Shown here: positions 24,584 through 31,851 of the stretch, in pieces | Layout: every line of letters begins with the position of its first letter | Position numbering within the stretch: the first letter of the stretch is position 1 | Assembly: GCA_017501865.1 (NCBI GenBank) | Contig: JAFVWD010000090.1 | Span: forward strand, 1-31,991 | DNA length: 31,991 nt | Reading direction: 5' to 3' | Source: Clostridia bacterium | Lineage (GTDB): Bacteria; Bacillota; Clostridia; Oscillospirales; Acutalibacteraceae | Notes under the pieces: model-generated | Database searches by the model: none | What the model was told of the DNA's origin: nothing | What the model saw: the letters and a program-made list of their open reading frames with translations, nothing else | Made by a program: the position numbers and the translations under genes

Positions 24584-27052
24584 TTAAACTATTCCTTCAA
24601 GGAAATTTGTTTCTAAAACTGTTAAATCCTTTCTTACGCGGAATGTTTTCACTTCATGCTTTGAAATATCAAACCAGAATCCGTTGTCGAAGAGCTTTGA
24701 CATTAACATTCCTCTTGTTCTTTCTTCGCCCTTTGTTTCATAAAGACGTATAATCAAATCTCCGCTACCGTCTTCAGAACGTTTTACTGCAGTTATTAAT
24801 ACGTTGTCACAATCTGTGTACATAAAGCTGTCAGTCGGATCAAGAGGACCTTTATGGTAGCTTTCCGGAACTACCGCAACATTATTGTTAAAAATGTGTG
24901 CTTCTTTAACAACCTCACTGCTTTCTGCTTCACCATTGTGAAGATATATTCCGTAAGAGAATCTGTTCATACCTTCATCAGTAAAATCGAAGTTTGCTTC
25001 AGGACGGTCTGAGTAGTGGTCGGCAAAAATAACATTTCTTAATACAGTAAGTCTCAGCTCTGTATCAGGACAGTCATAGCTGTATTTTGAATCACTCATT
25101 ATAGAAATACCTGTTCTCTTGCCGTTTTTGGTAACGGTTAAATCTGCCCAGTTAAGTGCAGGCTCTTCTTCACCGTTACACGGGCGTTTTATAAATCCGC
25201 CGGGAACCTCATAGGTAGAAATTTCTTCACTGCCACCTACAGGGAATGCCATTTTGAGCATAGAGAATTTTTCCTGCCAGAGTGCTTTGCAATCTACTCT
25301 TAAAGTCTTCTGACCCTTTGCAAGAATAAAATCCTGAGTAAGGTAAGACTCGTTAAACGAATGTACCGTACGAATAACACTTCTGAGCGGACCTTCTTCA
25401 ATACGTTTTATTGAAACGAGCTGCATAAGTCCCTTAATATCGTGGAATTTAAACACATTATGTGCCCAGGTGTCTGTTTCTAAATCATTTATAACTGTTG
25501 GTATAGCAACAAAATTGTCACCTGCAAACTCAACACCGTTTTCTTTATTGACAAGATTTTTAATGTAGCCTGTGGTTGTGTCGAACGAAACCATAATATG
25601 CTCATTTTCCATAAAGAAATTCTGTTCAACGGTTATTTCTTTTTCTGCTTTTTCGTCAACAGCCTTTTCAAGCCAATATGTAGCATAACCCAAAGGCTTA
25701 ACACTTGCCATAAATAATGTGTCAAGATGACTGTCGTTTGAACGTGATGCTCTTACATTCTGAAAAACAACATCATTACCGTCGCTGTCCTTAACACCTT
25801 TTGATGCGTGGTGAACTCTTACAGGAATTTCTATATTGTAAGAATGAGGATTAAACACAACAACAGGGCGCGGAAAGCCTTTTTCCAAAGCCATCTGATT
25901 AGTTGTATTTTCTAAAACGGCTTCATCTACACCGTCTATCCATGTATCAATTTTTCTTGCAATTCTGAGAACCGCATTGTTATATGCTTTCGAAGCAACT
26001 GTCAGAGCATAGCCCTCAGATTCTTTTACATCTTCATAAGCCTCTCTTATTGAGCAGCCGCATAAAATGTCATGGAACTGATTAAAGCAAACCTCCTGCC
26101 ATGCCTTTTTGAATTCACAGGTTTCTGCCTTTGAATCTACAACTATTGAAGAAACAGTATCCCACTTTTCAGCAGCAGAAAGAAGATTTTCTGCTTTTCT
26201 GTTAAGCTCTTTTACAAGCGATGTTGCACTGTAGCAGCCACTTGCATGGTGTTGCATTTCATCATTCCAGGACGGTAAATCAAGAGGCTGAGTCATTAAC
26301 TCCTCAAAGAAATCGTCCGGTGAGCTGAATTCAAGGTCATTAAAGCCTTCTCTTTTAAGGTTAAGCTTTAAGTACTCAATATCTCCCTTTGTAGGTCCGC
26401 CGCCGTGGTTTCCTACACCGTAGAAGAGCATCATTCCGTGGCCTGTTTCATTTGCTCTTTCTTCCATATCTGCCATTTTTCTGTCGAGTGCTTCCTTGCC
26501 GTTTGAACCATAGCCGTCAGGAATTCTGTATGTCATAATTCTCGAACCGTCAGCACTGTCCCACCAGAAAAGGTTTTCAGGAATTTCTTTATTTTCGTGT
26601 GTTCCGGGGCGATGCATTACATAACCGGTCATTCCCGATTTTTTAAGGAATTGAGGTAAAAATGCACTATGTCCGAAGGAATCTACATTGTAGCCTGTTT
26701 TGCAGATTTTGCCGAATTTTTCATAATAGTAAAGCTGGCTGTAAAGCGCCTGACGTGCAAAGCTTTCGCCGCTCGGCATATTGCAGTCGGGCTGAACCCA
26801 CCAACCGTTTACGGGTACCCATCTGCCTTTTTTTACCATCTTTTTTATTTCTTCAAACATCTGCGGGTCAATATCTTCAACCCATTTATAATATGCGGCA
26901 GAGGAGCAGGTGAAAACAAAATCGTCATATTCCTGCAATCTGTCAAGTGCACTTCTGAATGTCTGTAAAACCTCACCGCAGCCCTCTTGCCAGCGCCAGA
27001 GCCATATTGGGTCAAGGTGAGCATTACCTATAAGTCTTATGTTTTTATCCAT
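24584..27052 (-). CDS. GH38 alpha-mannosidase
   Basis: An 822-residue zinc-dependent retaining alpha-mannosidase. The N-terminal catalytic domain begins at once with GNAHLDPIWLWRW (zinc ligands H12 and D14), and the nucleophile is D124 in YNVDSFGHSAFLP. QPDCNMPSGESFARQ and HHASGCYS are further family motifs. The C-terminal half is the beta-rich GH38 C domain. No signal peptide is present, so it acts on imported oligosaccharides. I chose the ATG at 27052 because GGAGGG lies eight bases before it and the six upstream residues lack a ribosome binding site. The upstream gene ends 1 nt before this start, so the two are tightly coupled. N-glycan-derived mannosides are likely substrates, by family knowledge. 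Confidence 0.95.
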   Translation of the reverse strand: MDKNIRLIGNAHLDPIWLWRWQEGCGEVLQTFRSALDRLQEYDDFVFTCSSAAYYKWVEDIDPQMFEEIKKMVKKGRWVPVNGWWVQPDCNMPSGESFARQALYSQLYYYEKFGKICKTGYNVDSFGHSAFLPQFLKKSGMTGYVMHRPGTHENKEIPENLFWWDSADGSRIMTYRIPDGYGSNGKEALDRKMADMEERANETGHGMMLFYGVGNHGGGPTKGDIEYLKLNLKREGFNDLEFSSPDDFFEELMTQPLDLPSWNDEMQHHASGCYSATSLVKELNRKAENLLSAAEKWDTVSSIVVDSKAETCEFKKAWQEVCFNQFHDILCGCSIREAYEDVKESEGYALTVASKAYNNAVLRIARKIDTWIDGVDEAVLENTTNQMALEKGFPRPVVVFNPHSYNIEIPVRVHHASKGVKDSDGNDVVFQNVRASRSNDSHLDTLFMASVKPLGYATYWLEKAVDEKAEKEITVEQNFFMENEHIMVSFDTTTGYIKNLVNKENGVEFAGDNFVAIPTVINDLETDTWAHNVFKFHDIKGLMQLVSIKRIEEGPLRSVIRTVHSFNESYLTQDFILAKGQKTLRVDCKALWQEKFSMLKMAFPVGGSEEISTYEVPGGFIKRPCNGEEEPALNWADLTVTKNGKRTGISIMSDSKYSYDCPDTELRLTVLRNVIFADHYSDRPEANFDFTDEGMNRFSYGIYLHNGEAESSEVVKEAHIFNNNVAVVPESYHKGPLDPTDSFMYTDCDNVLITAVKRSEDGSGDLIIRLYETKGEERTRGMLMSKLFDNGFWFDISKHEVKTFRVRKDLTVLETNFLEGIV

Positions 27053-27053
27053 A

Positions 27054-28850
27054 TTATTTGCCCTCCGCAATAAATCCGAAATATCTGCCTATCCAATAAG
27101 CAAAGGTGTATGGGTAACAGCCTTCAACAACACCTGCACCGCCACTGTCTTCATTTTTAAATTCTAACGGATTACGATCATATTTTGCTATGAATCGTTC
27201 ATCATTAGGAAGAAGTGCCGAGGTTTCCTTGTAACCGCCCATAAATAATTTCTGCGGATAGTCAACTCTCATATTCAATGAAACACCGCTTGCAATTCTT
27301 GTTGCACCAAAGCGGTAGAACCATGTTCTGATTCTTTCCTCATCAGGCTTTGCATTTTCAGGGTCTGAAAGGAAGTAAATGAAGTCATAGCCTGCATTAT
27401 ACTCAGGAGCAAGTGAATAACGCCAGCTTCTGAAGCCCTCGCGGTAAATTTCTTTTAATTCAGGGTCCTGCTCAAGAGTTACAAGTCCCCAGAATGACAA
27501 TACCGCCAGCATATGGTCACCGTACATAATTTCTTCACGGTCATCAAGACCGCCTGCCAGAGCTACCTGGTGGAATCTGTCAAAATGCTTTGTTACTAAA
27601 TCTTTATAACCGTCTTTAAAAAGGAGCTTGTTATATTCCTCTTCCCATTTACCTGTTTCACCGGTAACTCTCATTGTTACCTTAAGGTACATTAAAAGCT
27701 CTGCTCCGTTAAGACAAGCATCTGCCCAACCCATATAGCTGTTGAAATAATCTAAATTCCATTTTGCCCAGGTTGTAGGCTTACCGTCAATTTCAATTAT
27801 TGCATAACCACCCTCAATAATATGATTCATTGTATTGACAGCTGCTTCTTTTATAATAGCATCTAATTCAGGGTCTTCTCTGCCTAAAAATTCGTGTGCT
27901 ACTAAAAGATGTATGTAATGGTGGGTTATTTCATCACTGCTTGTGTCACCCTTATAAACAATATCTGTATCAGAAAATCCTTCACTTGTGTAAAGTTTTC
28001 TGAGTCTTTCAGGAATAGGTGCATCTGCTTTTATTTCTTTACCTACGAGCTTTTTCTTTTGCGAGTCTGTTGTGCTGACACAAACTGCAGTCTCGCCGTT
28101 TTTCTTATAGAACAAGCCGTCATCAGGTATGGGCTCTGCTGTTGTAAGATATGAACGTGCAACAAATCCGTTACCGCGACCTGCAATGTACATTAAAAGA
28201 AGATTTGCTTCGCACGCACGTGTTGCAGAAGCTCTTGCTTCAAGAGTTTCTTTTGCATATTCGCCCTTTTCTTTTTTAAGAGTAGCATAACGGAAGATTT
28301 CGCCAATGGCAAAGCCAACGGTAAATGATCCGTCATTGTCAGAGTGTCCGTAAGAAACTGCAGATTTGAGATTGCCCGGCTCTGCTAATTTCTTCTGGCT
28401 TGTCATACCGCGCCTGTCAACATATTTATGAGTTTCTTCTGTGAGGAGATATGCTTTTTCTTCCATACTCATTTTTGTCATTTTAATATGAGTTGCACCT
28501 TTTTCGGTAAGCACCCACACACCGTTATTACCGTCGCTTTCAAGCGCAATAACATTATTATCAAGCAAATCGCGTCTTGCGCTAAAGTGCATAATAATAT
28601 CATCTTTTCTGTCAGCATTTTCTGCATAACGGGTTACACCGCCGTTTGAACCATACCATATAACCCCGTTTTCGCCTTCACAAAAACAGGTGTAGTCAGA
28701 TTTTTTTTGCGGTAAAGGATAGGGGAATCCTTCAAGATTTGGTTTTTTCGGTGTTTTTTCGTGCAGACTTTTCGGTACTTCAATGTCATATCTTTTATAA
28801 TGACTTGAAGATTTTGTAAGTCGGGGAAAAAGAATAACTGGATTTTTCAT
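27054..28850 (-). CDS. Unrecognised protein: propeller-like repeats plus probable alpha/alpha toroid
   Basis: A 598-residue cytoplasmic protein I cannot assign to a named family. Residues ~50-125 hold two repeats of the 'two-component regulator propeller' kind (GVIWYGSNGGVTRYA and GVWVLTEKGATHIKM), far fewer than a full propeller needs. From about 140 on it is mostly helical with aromatic- and Asp-rich helix ends (TTWAKWNLDYFNSYMGWADA, YGDHMLAVLSFWGLVTLEQD, SWRYSLAPEYNAGYDFIYFL), which looks like an (alpha/alpha)6-toroid such as those in several glycosidase and lyase families. The gene has its own promoter and AAGGAG site and is directly followed by the GH38 mannosidase (1-nt gap). A carbohydrate-active or accessory role in mannoside breakdown is inferred. 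Confidence 0.6.
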   Translation of the reverse strand: MKNPVILFPRLTKSSSHYKRYDIEVPKSLHEKTPKKPNLEGFPYPLPQKKSDYTCFCEGENGVIWYGSNGGVTRYAENADRKDDIIMHFSARRDLLDNNVIALESDGNNGVWVLTEKGATHIKMTKMSMEEKAYLLTEETHKYVDRRGMTSQKKLAEPGNLKSAVSYGHSDNDGSFTVGFAIGEIFRYATLKKEKGEYAKETLEARASATRACEANLLLMYIAGRGNGFVARSYLTTAEPIPDDGLFYKKNGETAVCVSTTDSQKKKLVGKEIKADAPIPERLRKLYTSEGFSDTDIVYKGDTSSDEITHHYIHLLVAHEFLGREDPELDAIIKEAAVNTMNHIIEGGYAIIEIDGKPTTWAKWNLDYFNSYMGWADACLNGAELLMYLKVTMRVTGETGKWEEEYNKLLFKDGYKDLVTKHFDRFHQVALAGGLDDREEIMYGDHMLAVLSFWGLVTLEQDPELKEIYREGFRSWRYSLAPEYNAGYDFIYFLSDPENAKPDEERIRTWFYRFGATRIASGVSLNMRVDYPQKLFMGGYKETSALLPNDERFIAKYDRNPLEFKNEDSGGAGVVEGCYPYTFAYWIGRYFGFIAEGK

Positions 28851-28882
28851 ACTTTACTCCTTACAATGAAATATACACATTA

Positions 28883-28911
28883 ATTTTAACAAATCACAGT
28901 ATAAAGTGCAA
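28883..28911 (-). promoter_or_regulatory. Promoter of the propeller/GH38 operon
   Basis: On the minus strand TTGCAC (28906-28911) and TAAAAT (28883-28888) are separated by 17 bases, about 33 bases before the ATG at 28850. It is divergent from the ectB-like promoter at 28965-28993. Confidence 0.65.
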
Positions 28912-28964
28912 CACAATTATTTAAATATTTCTTTTATTTTTAATATATTTTTTTCTTTATACTA

Positions 28965-28993
28965 TTGGAATATTTTAAATATTGTGATACAAT
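28965..28993 (+). promoter_or_regulatory. Promoter of the EctB-like gene
   Basis: TTGGAA (28965-28970), 17 bases, TACAAT (28988-28993) preceded by TGA (extended -10). Transcription would begin about 85 bases before the chosen start. Confidence 0.7.
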
Positions 28994-29085
28994 ATTATGT
29001 TGTACGAAGTGTTTTGCTTTTATGTGAAATACTGAAGAATTTATTCCGGTAAGACTTTCTTACCTTTATGAAAGGTATTGTGTTT

Positions 29086-30345
29086 ATGGATACTTCTATT
29101 TTTGAACAGTACGAATCAGAAGTTCGCTCATATTGCAGAAATTTCCCGGCAGTTTTTCTGAAGGCTAAGGATGCCATTATTACAGATGAAAACGGCAAGG
29201 AGTACATTGACTTCTTCTGCGGTGCCGGTGCTCTTAACTACGGTCACAATAACGACTATATAAAAGAGAAGGTTATTTCATATCTTCAGAATGACGGAAT
29301 TATTCACTCGCTTGATATGTTTACTTCCGCAAAGCGCGATTTCATTGATTTTTTCCAGAAGAATGTTCTTATTCCGCGCGGATTTGATTATAAAATTCAA
29401 TTTCCCGGACCAACAGGCACAAATGCAGTAGAGGCTGCTTTAAAGCTTGCAAGAAAGGTTAAAAAGAGAAACAACATTTTCGCTTTTATGGGCGCATTTC
29501 ACGGTATGACCTTAGGCTCACTTGCTATGACTACTGACAGAGATGCACGAGAGGGTGCCGGTGTTGTTCTTACTGACGTTACTCACATTCCTGCTCCTTA
29601 TATGTTCCCTGAGCTGGATGTTATAAACTATATGCAGACTCTTCTTGATGATGACCACTCAGGTATAAGCAAGCCTGCAGCTGTTGTTATAGAGCCTGTT
29701 CAGTCCGACGGCGGTATTCACGTTTTTTCAGTTGATTTCTTAAAACGCCTTCGTGAGTTCTGCACTAAGAACGACATACTTCTTATATGCGATGATATTC
29801 AGGTTGGTTCTTCAAGAACAGGCTATTTCTTCTCATTTGAAAGAGCCGGAATTGTTCCTGATATTGTTACTCTTTCAAAATCAATAGGCGGCTACGGTAT
29901 GCCTTTTGCACTTACCCTTTTCAAGCCCGAAATTGACATATGGAATCCGGGCGAGCATAACGGTACATTCCGCGGCAGTCAGCTTTCTATAGTTGCAGCT
30001 AAAGCCGGACTCGAGCTTATGCTTAATGAAAAAATTGAGGAAAATGTAAGAAGAAAAAGCGCAATTATTGAAAAATATCTTAAAGAAATTGCTTCTCTTA
30101 ATGAAAAAATTGAAGTTCGCGGAATCGGCTTTATGTGGGGTATTGACTGCAACAAGCTTTGTCCGTCAACTCTTTCAAAGCAAATTGTTCACGACTGCTT
30201 TGAGAATGGACTTATATTGGAAAGAGCAGGAAGAAATAATGACACAGTTAAATTAATGCCTGCACTTGTAATTGATGAAGAGACTCTTGAAAAAGGTCTT
30301 AAAATCCTTCTTGATGTTGTCAGAAATTTAGTAAATAATTTATAA
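29086..30345 (+). CDS. ectB: Diaminobutyrate--2-oxoglutarate aminotransferase, EctB-like
   Basis: A 419-residue class III PLP aminotransferase. The opening FEQYESEVRSYCRNFPAVF, then GAGALNYGHNN, FPGPTGTNAVEAALKLARK, AFHGMTLGSLAMT and the PLP lysine in TLSKSIGGYG closely follow EctB, which makes L-2,4-diaminobutyrate from aspartate semialdehyde with glutamate. I prefer the ATG at 29086 over 29068, since EctB starts just before FExYESEVRSYCR and AAAGG lies upstream of 29086. No ectA or ectC is nearby, so ectoine synthesis is not indicated. Diaminobutyrate may instead feed polyamine, peptide or other pathways (inference). The gene is monocistronic, ending at a terminator. Confidence 0.88.
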   Translation: MDTSIFEQYESEVRSYCRNFPAVFLKAKDAIITDENGKEYIDFFCGAGALNYGHNNDYIKEKVISYLQNDGIIHSLDMFTSAKRDFIDFFQKNVLIPRGFDYKIQFPGPTGTNAVEAALKLARKVKKRNNIFAFMGAFHGMTLGSLAMTTDRDAREGAGVVLTDVTHIPAPYMFPELDVINYMQTLLDDDHSGISKPAAVVIEPVQSDGGIHVFSVDFLKRLREFCTKNDILLICDDIQVGSSRTGYFFSFERAGIVPDIVTLSKSIGGYGMPFALTLFKPEIDIWNPGEHNGTFRGSQLSIVAAKAGLELMLNEKIEENVRRKSAIIEKYLKEIASLNEKIEVRGIGFMWGIDCNKLCPSTLSKQIVHDCFENGLILERAGRNNDTVKLMPALVIDEETLEKGLKILLDVVRNLVNNL

Positions 30346-30350
30346 AATAT

Positions 30351-30383
30351 AAAAGCCGTCTTTTTGTGACGGCTTTTACTTTT
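30351..30383 (+). terminator. Intrinsic terminator of the EctB-like gene
   Basis: AAAAGCCGTC (30351-30360) and GACGGCTTTT (30368-30377) form a perfect 10-bp stem with a 7-nt T-rich loop, followed by ACTTTT. Confidence 0.9.
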
Positions 30384-30405
30384 AAATATTTAAGGAGTTG
30401 TTTTT

Positions 30406-31194
30406 ATGCAGGATGTATTTTGTGATTTAAAATTAACAGGCATTGCTTCATCTCTTTGTAATGCTTTAGGAGTAAGCGCTCCTGAGCAGAGTGAAAAGTC
30501 TGTTGAGGTACTCGATAAATTTACTGAAAATAAAAAAACAGACAGAATTTTAATGTATAATCCTGATGCCGTTGCGCTCTGGATTTACGAAAAATATACC
30601 GGTCTTTTTTCTGATGTAATGCTTAATACACAGCTTACATTACCGTTAAAAACAGTTATGCCTTCTGTAACACCTGTTTGCTTCGGTACAATGTACACAG
30701 GTGCAGAACCTGCAGTTCACGGTATTCAGAGCTACACAAAGCCTGTTATTAAAACCGATTCGGTTTTTGATGCACTTATAAGAGCAGGTAAGAAGCCCTG
30801 CATAGTTTCAACAGGCAACGACAGTATGTCTAAAATCTTTTTAGAGAGAAATATGGACTACTTCATTGTTGAAAATCCTGATGAGGCAAATGAAAAGGCA
30901 ATAGAGCTCATAAAAGAAGATAAATATGATTTTATTGCCGTTTATAACGGGAATTACGACGGAACCATGCATAAATTCGGTCCCGAGCATGAAAATTCAA
31001 TAGCTGCTTTAAAACATAACATTGCGGCATTCAAAGCTCTCGCAGAAGCAGTTAAGGAAAACTGGAAGGATCACAACACATTAATCGGTTTTGCTCCCGA
31101 CCACGGTTGCCACGAAATTGACGGCGAGTGCGGCAGTCACGGACTTGATATGCCCGAGGATATGAACATAATTCATTTTTATGGGATAATATGA
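30406..31194 (+). CDS. Alkaline-phosphatase-superfamily phosphodiesterase-like protein
   Basis: A 262-residue cytoplasmic protein of the alkaline phosphatase/type I phosphodiesterase fold. PSVTPVCFGTMYTGAEPAVHGI (about 86-107) corresponds to the nucleophile Ser/Thr region and the usual 'P..HGI' turn. YNGNYDGTMHKFGPEH supplies a D..H metal pair, and FAPDHGCHEIDGECGSHGL gives the second DH plus a later His. These fit a two-metal phosphate- or sulfate-ester hydrolase. It is shorter than most nucleotide pyrophosphatase/phosphodiesterase enzymes and lacks a signal peptide. AAGGAG precedes the ATG. A terminator separates it from the EctB-like gene. The repeat cluster begins 11 nt after its stop. 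Confidence 0.78.
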   Translation: MQDVFCDLKLTGIASSLCNALGVSAPEQSEKSVEVLDKFTENKKTDRILMYNPDAVALWIYEKYTGLFSDVMLNTQLTLPLKTVMPSVTPVCFGTMYTGAEPAVHGIQSYTKPVIKTDSVFDALIRAGKKPCIVSTGNDSMSKIFLERNMDYFIVENPDEANEKAIELIKEDKYDFIAVYNGNYDGTMHKFGPEHENSIAALKHNIAAFKALAEAVKENWKDHNTLIGFAPDHGCHEIDGECGSHGLDMPEDMNIIHFYGII

Positions 31195-31204
31195 GATAAG
31201 ATGT

Positions 31205-31343
31205 GTTTGCCTGACGGCAAGTGATGTTACTGCGTAGTGATGTTACTTCGTAGTGATGTTGTTTCACAGTGATGTTGTTTCACAGTGATGTTTTGCCTTT
31301 GGCAAAGTAATTTCAAAAACAACTAAGTTTGCCTTTGGCGAAG
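31205..31343. repeat. 16-nt-period hairpin array, copy A (left arm)
   Basis: GTGATGTT occurs five times at 31221, 31237, 31253, 31269 and 31285, an exact 16-base period. The 8 bases between cores vary but form tiny hairpins with matched changes (TAC-tgc-GTA, TAC-ttc-GTA, TGT-ttc-ACA). The array is bounded by the hairpins TTGCC-tgac-GGCAA on the left and TTGCC-ttt-GGCAA on the right. It is repeated with four units at 31567-31688. It is not a CRISPR: the constant part is too short and no cas genes are present. Confidence 0.9.
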
Positions 31344-31433
31344 CGAATGGCAAACTTAACATCACTTTGCACCGCAGGTGTAAAACATCACTATGCTTTT
31401 GCATAACTTCACTTTCGTCTACGAAAACATCAC
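31325..31433. repeat. Central hairpin and opposing arm of inverted cores
   Basis: AAGTTTGCC (31325-31333) pairs with GGCAAACTT (31349-31357). After it come AACATCAC at 31358, 31384 and 31426, plus a variant AACTTCAC at 31405: the exact reverse complement of the GTGATGTT cores in the left arm. Between them lie perfect or near-perfect hairpins (TTTGCACC/GGTGTAAA, ATGC-tttt-GCAT, TTTCGT-ct-ACGAAA). Cores of the two arms could pair with each other across the element, giving one large branched structure. The broken four-helix-bundle ORF starts 18 nt downstream. Confidence 0.85.
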
Positions 31434-31450
31434 CAAAAGGAGTTAGTTTT

Positions 31451-31576
31451 ATGGAAAAATCAGAATTGAGGCAACGAGCTAAAGATTTAGCTATTAAAAT
31501 TTTTTCTATTTGTGATAGCATCGACACTAAAAAAGGTCGTGGCGTTTTAGTAAATCAAATAACTGAGTTTGCCTGA
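31451..31576 (+). pseudogene. Truncated four-helix-bundle (S23/IVP-type) protein
   Basis: A 41-codon frame beginning MEKSELRQRAKDLAIKIFSI, with a good AAGGAG eight bases before its ATG. It matches the first helix and the 'KGRGVLVNQ' turn of four-helix-bundle proteins of the 23S rRNA intervening-sequence family, which includes the Avd accessory protein of diversity-generating retroelements. Full-length members have about 115-130 residues and continue with a 'RSATSIGANIxEA'-type motif. Here the reading frame leaves the family after VNQ and stops at TGA, just inside the second repeat array. It looks like a stump cut off by insertion or recombination of repeat copy B. No reverse transcriptase or target repeats are present, so it is not part of a complete retroelement. 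Confidence 0.75.
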
Positions 31577-31688
31577 CGGCAAGTGATGTTGCTTTATGGT
31601 GATGTTACTTCGTAGTGATGTTGTTTCACAGTGATGTTTTGCCTTTGGCAAAGTAATTCAAAAACAACTAAGTTTGCCTTTGGCGAAG
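31567..31688. repeat. 16-nt-period hairpin array, copy B
   Basis: Direct repeat of copy A with four cores (31583, 31599, 31615, 31631) instead of five, and one base fewer in the AAAGTAATT spacer. Similarity starts at the shared GTTTGCCTGACGGCAAGTG and stops abruptly inside the loop of the central hairpin (after 31343 in A, 31688 in B). The opposing arm with inverted cores is missing. Its left end interrupts the four-helix-bundle gene. Confidence 0.9.
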
Positions 31689-31712
31689 TAATATTACTTT
31701 TATATCAAAATC

Positions 31713-31752
31713 AAAAAGGATGTAAAAATATTTGTTTTTACATCCTTTTTTT
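31713..31752. terminator. Strong hairpin terminator after the repeat cluster
   Basis: A perfect 16-bp stem (31713-31728 with 31735-31750) with a 6-nt loop is followed by a run of T on the plus strand; T runs also follow on the minus strand. It could end a transcript from the repeat cluster and the minus-strand regulator gene. The stretch 31753-31851 holds nothing recognisable. Confidence 0.85.
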
Positions 31753-31851
31753 GTACATTTATGTGTGTAAATAAACCCTGTTTCATCAAGGAAAAAAGCC
31801 TATCAAAGCCAGAAAGACAAACTAAAATTCAATAAAATTTACCGAAATAAC

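Noticed and set aside
29068..29085. Earlier ATG for the EctB-like gene
   Set aside because: It lacks a ribosome binding site and adds residues not seen in EctB; AAAGG lies between it and the ATG at 29086.
31205..31433. Regularly spaced repeats that might be a CRISPR array
   Set aside because: The constant part is only 8-9 nt and the period 16 nt, the variable parts form hairpins and recur, and no cas genes are present.
31264..31527. 87-codon open frame on the minus strand across the repeats
   Set aside because: It runs through the hairpin array and antisense to the four-helix-bundle stump, has low-complexity composition and no family resemblance.
31451..31690. Possible diversity-generating retroelement because of the Avd-like protein
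   Set aside because: No reverse transcriptase, template repeat or variable repeat is visible in the window.
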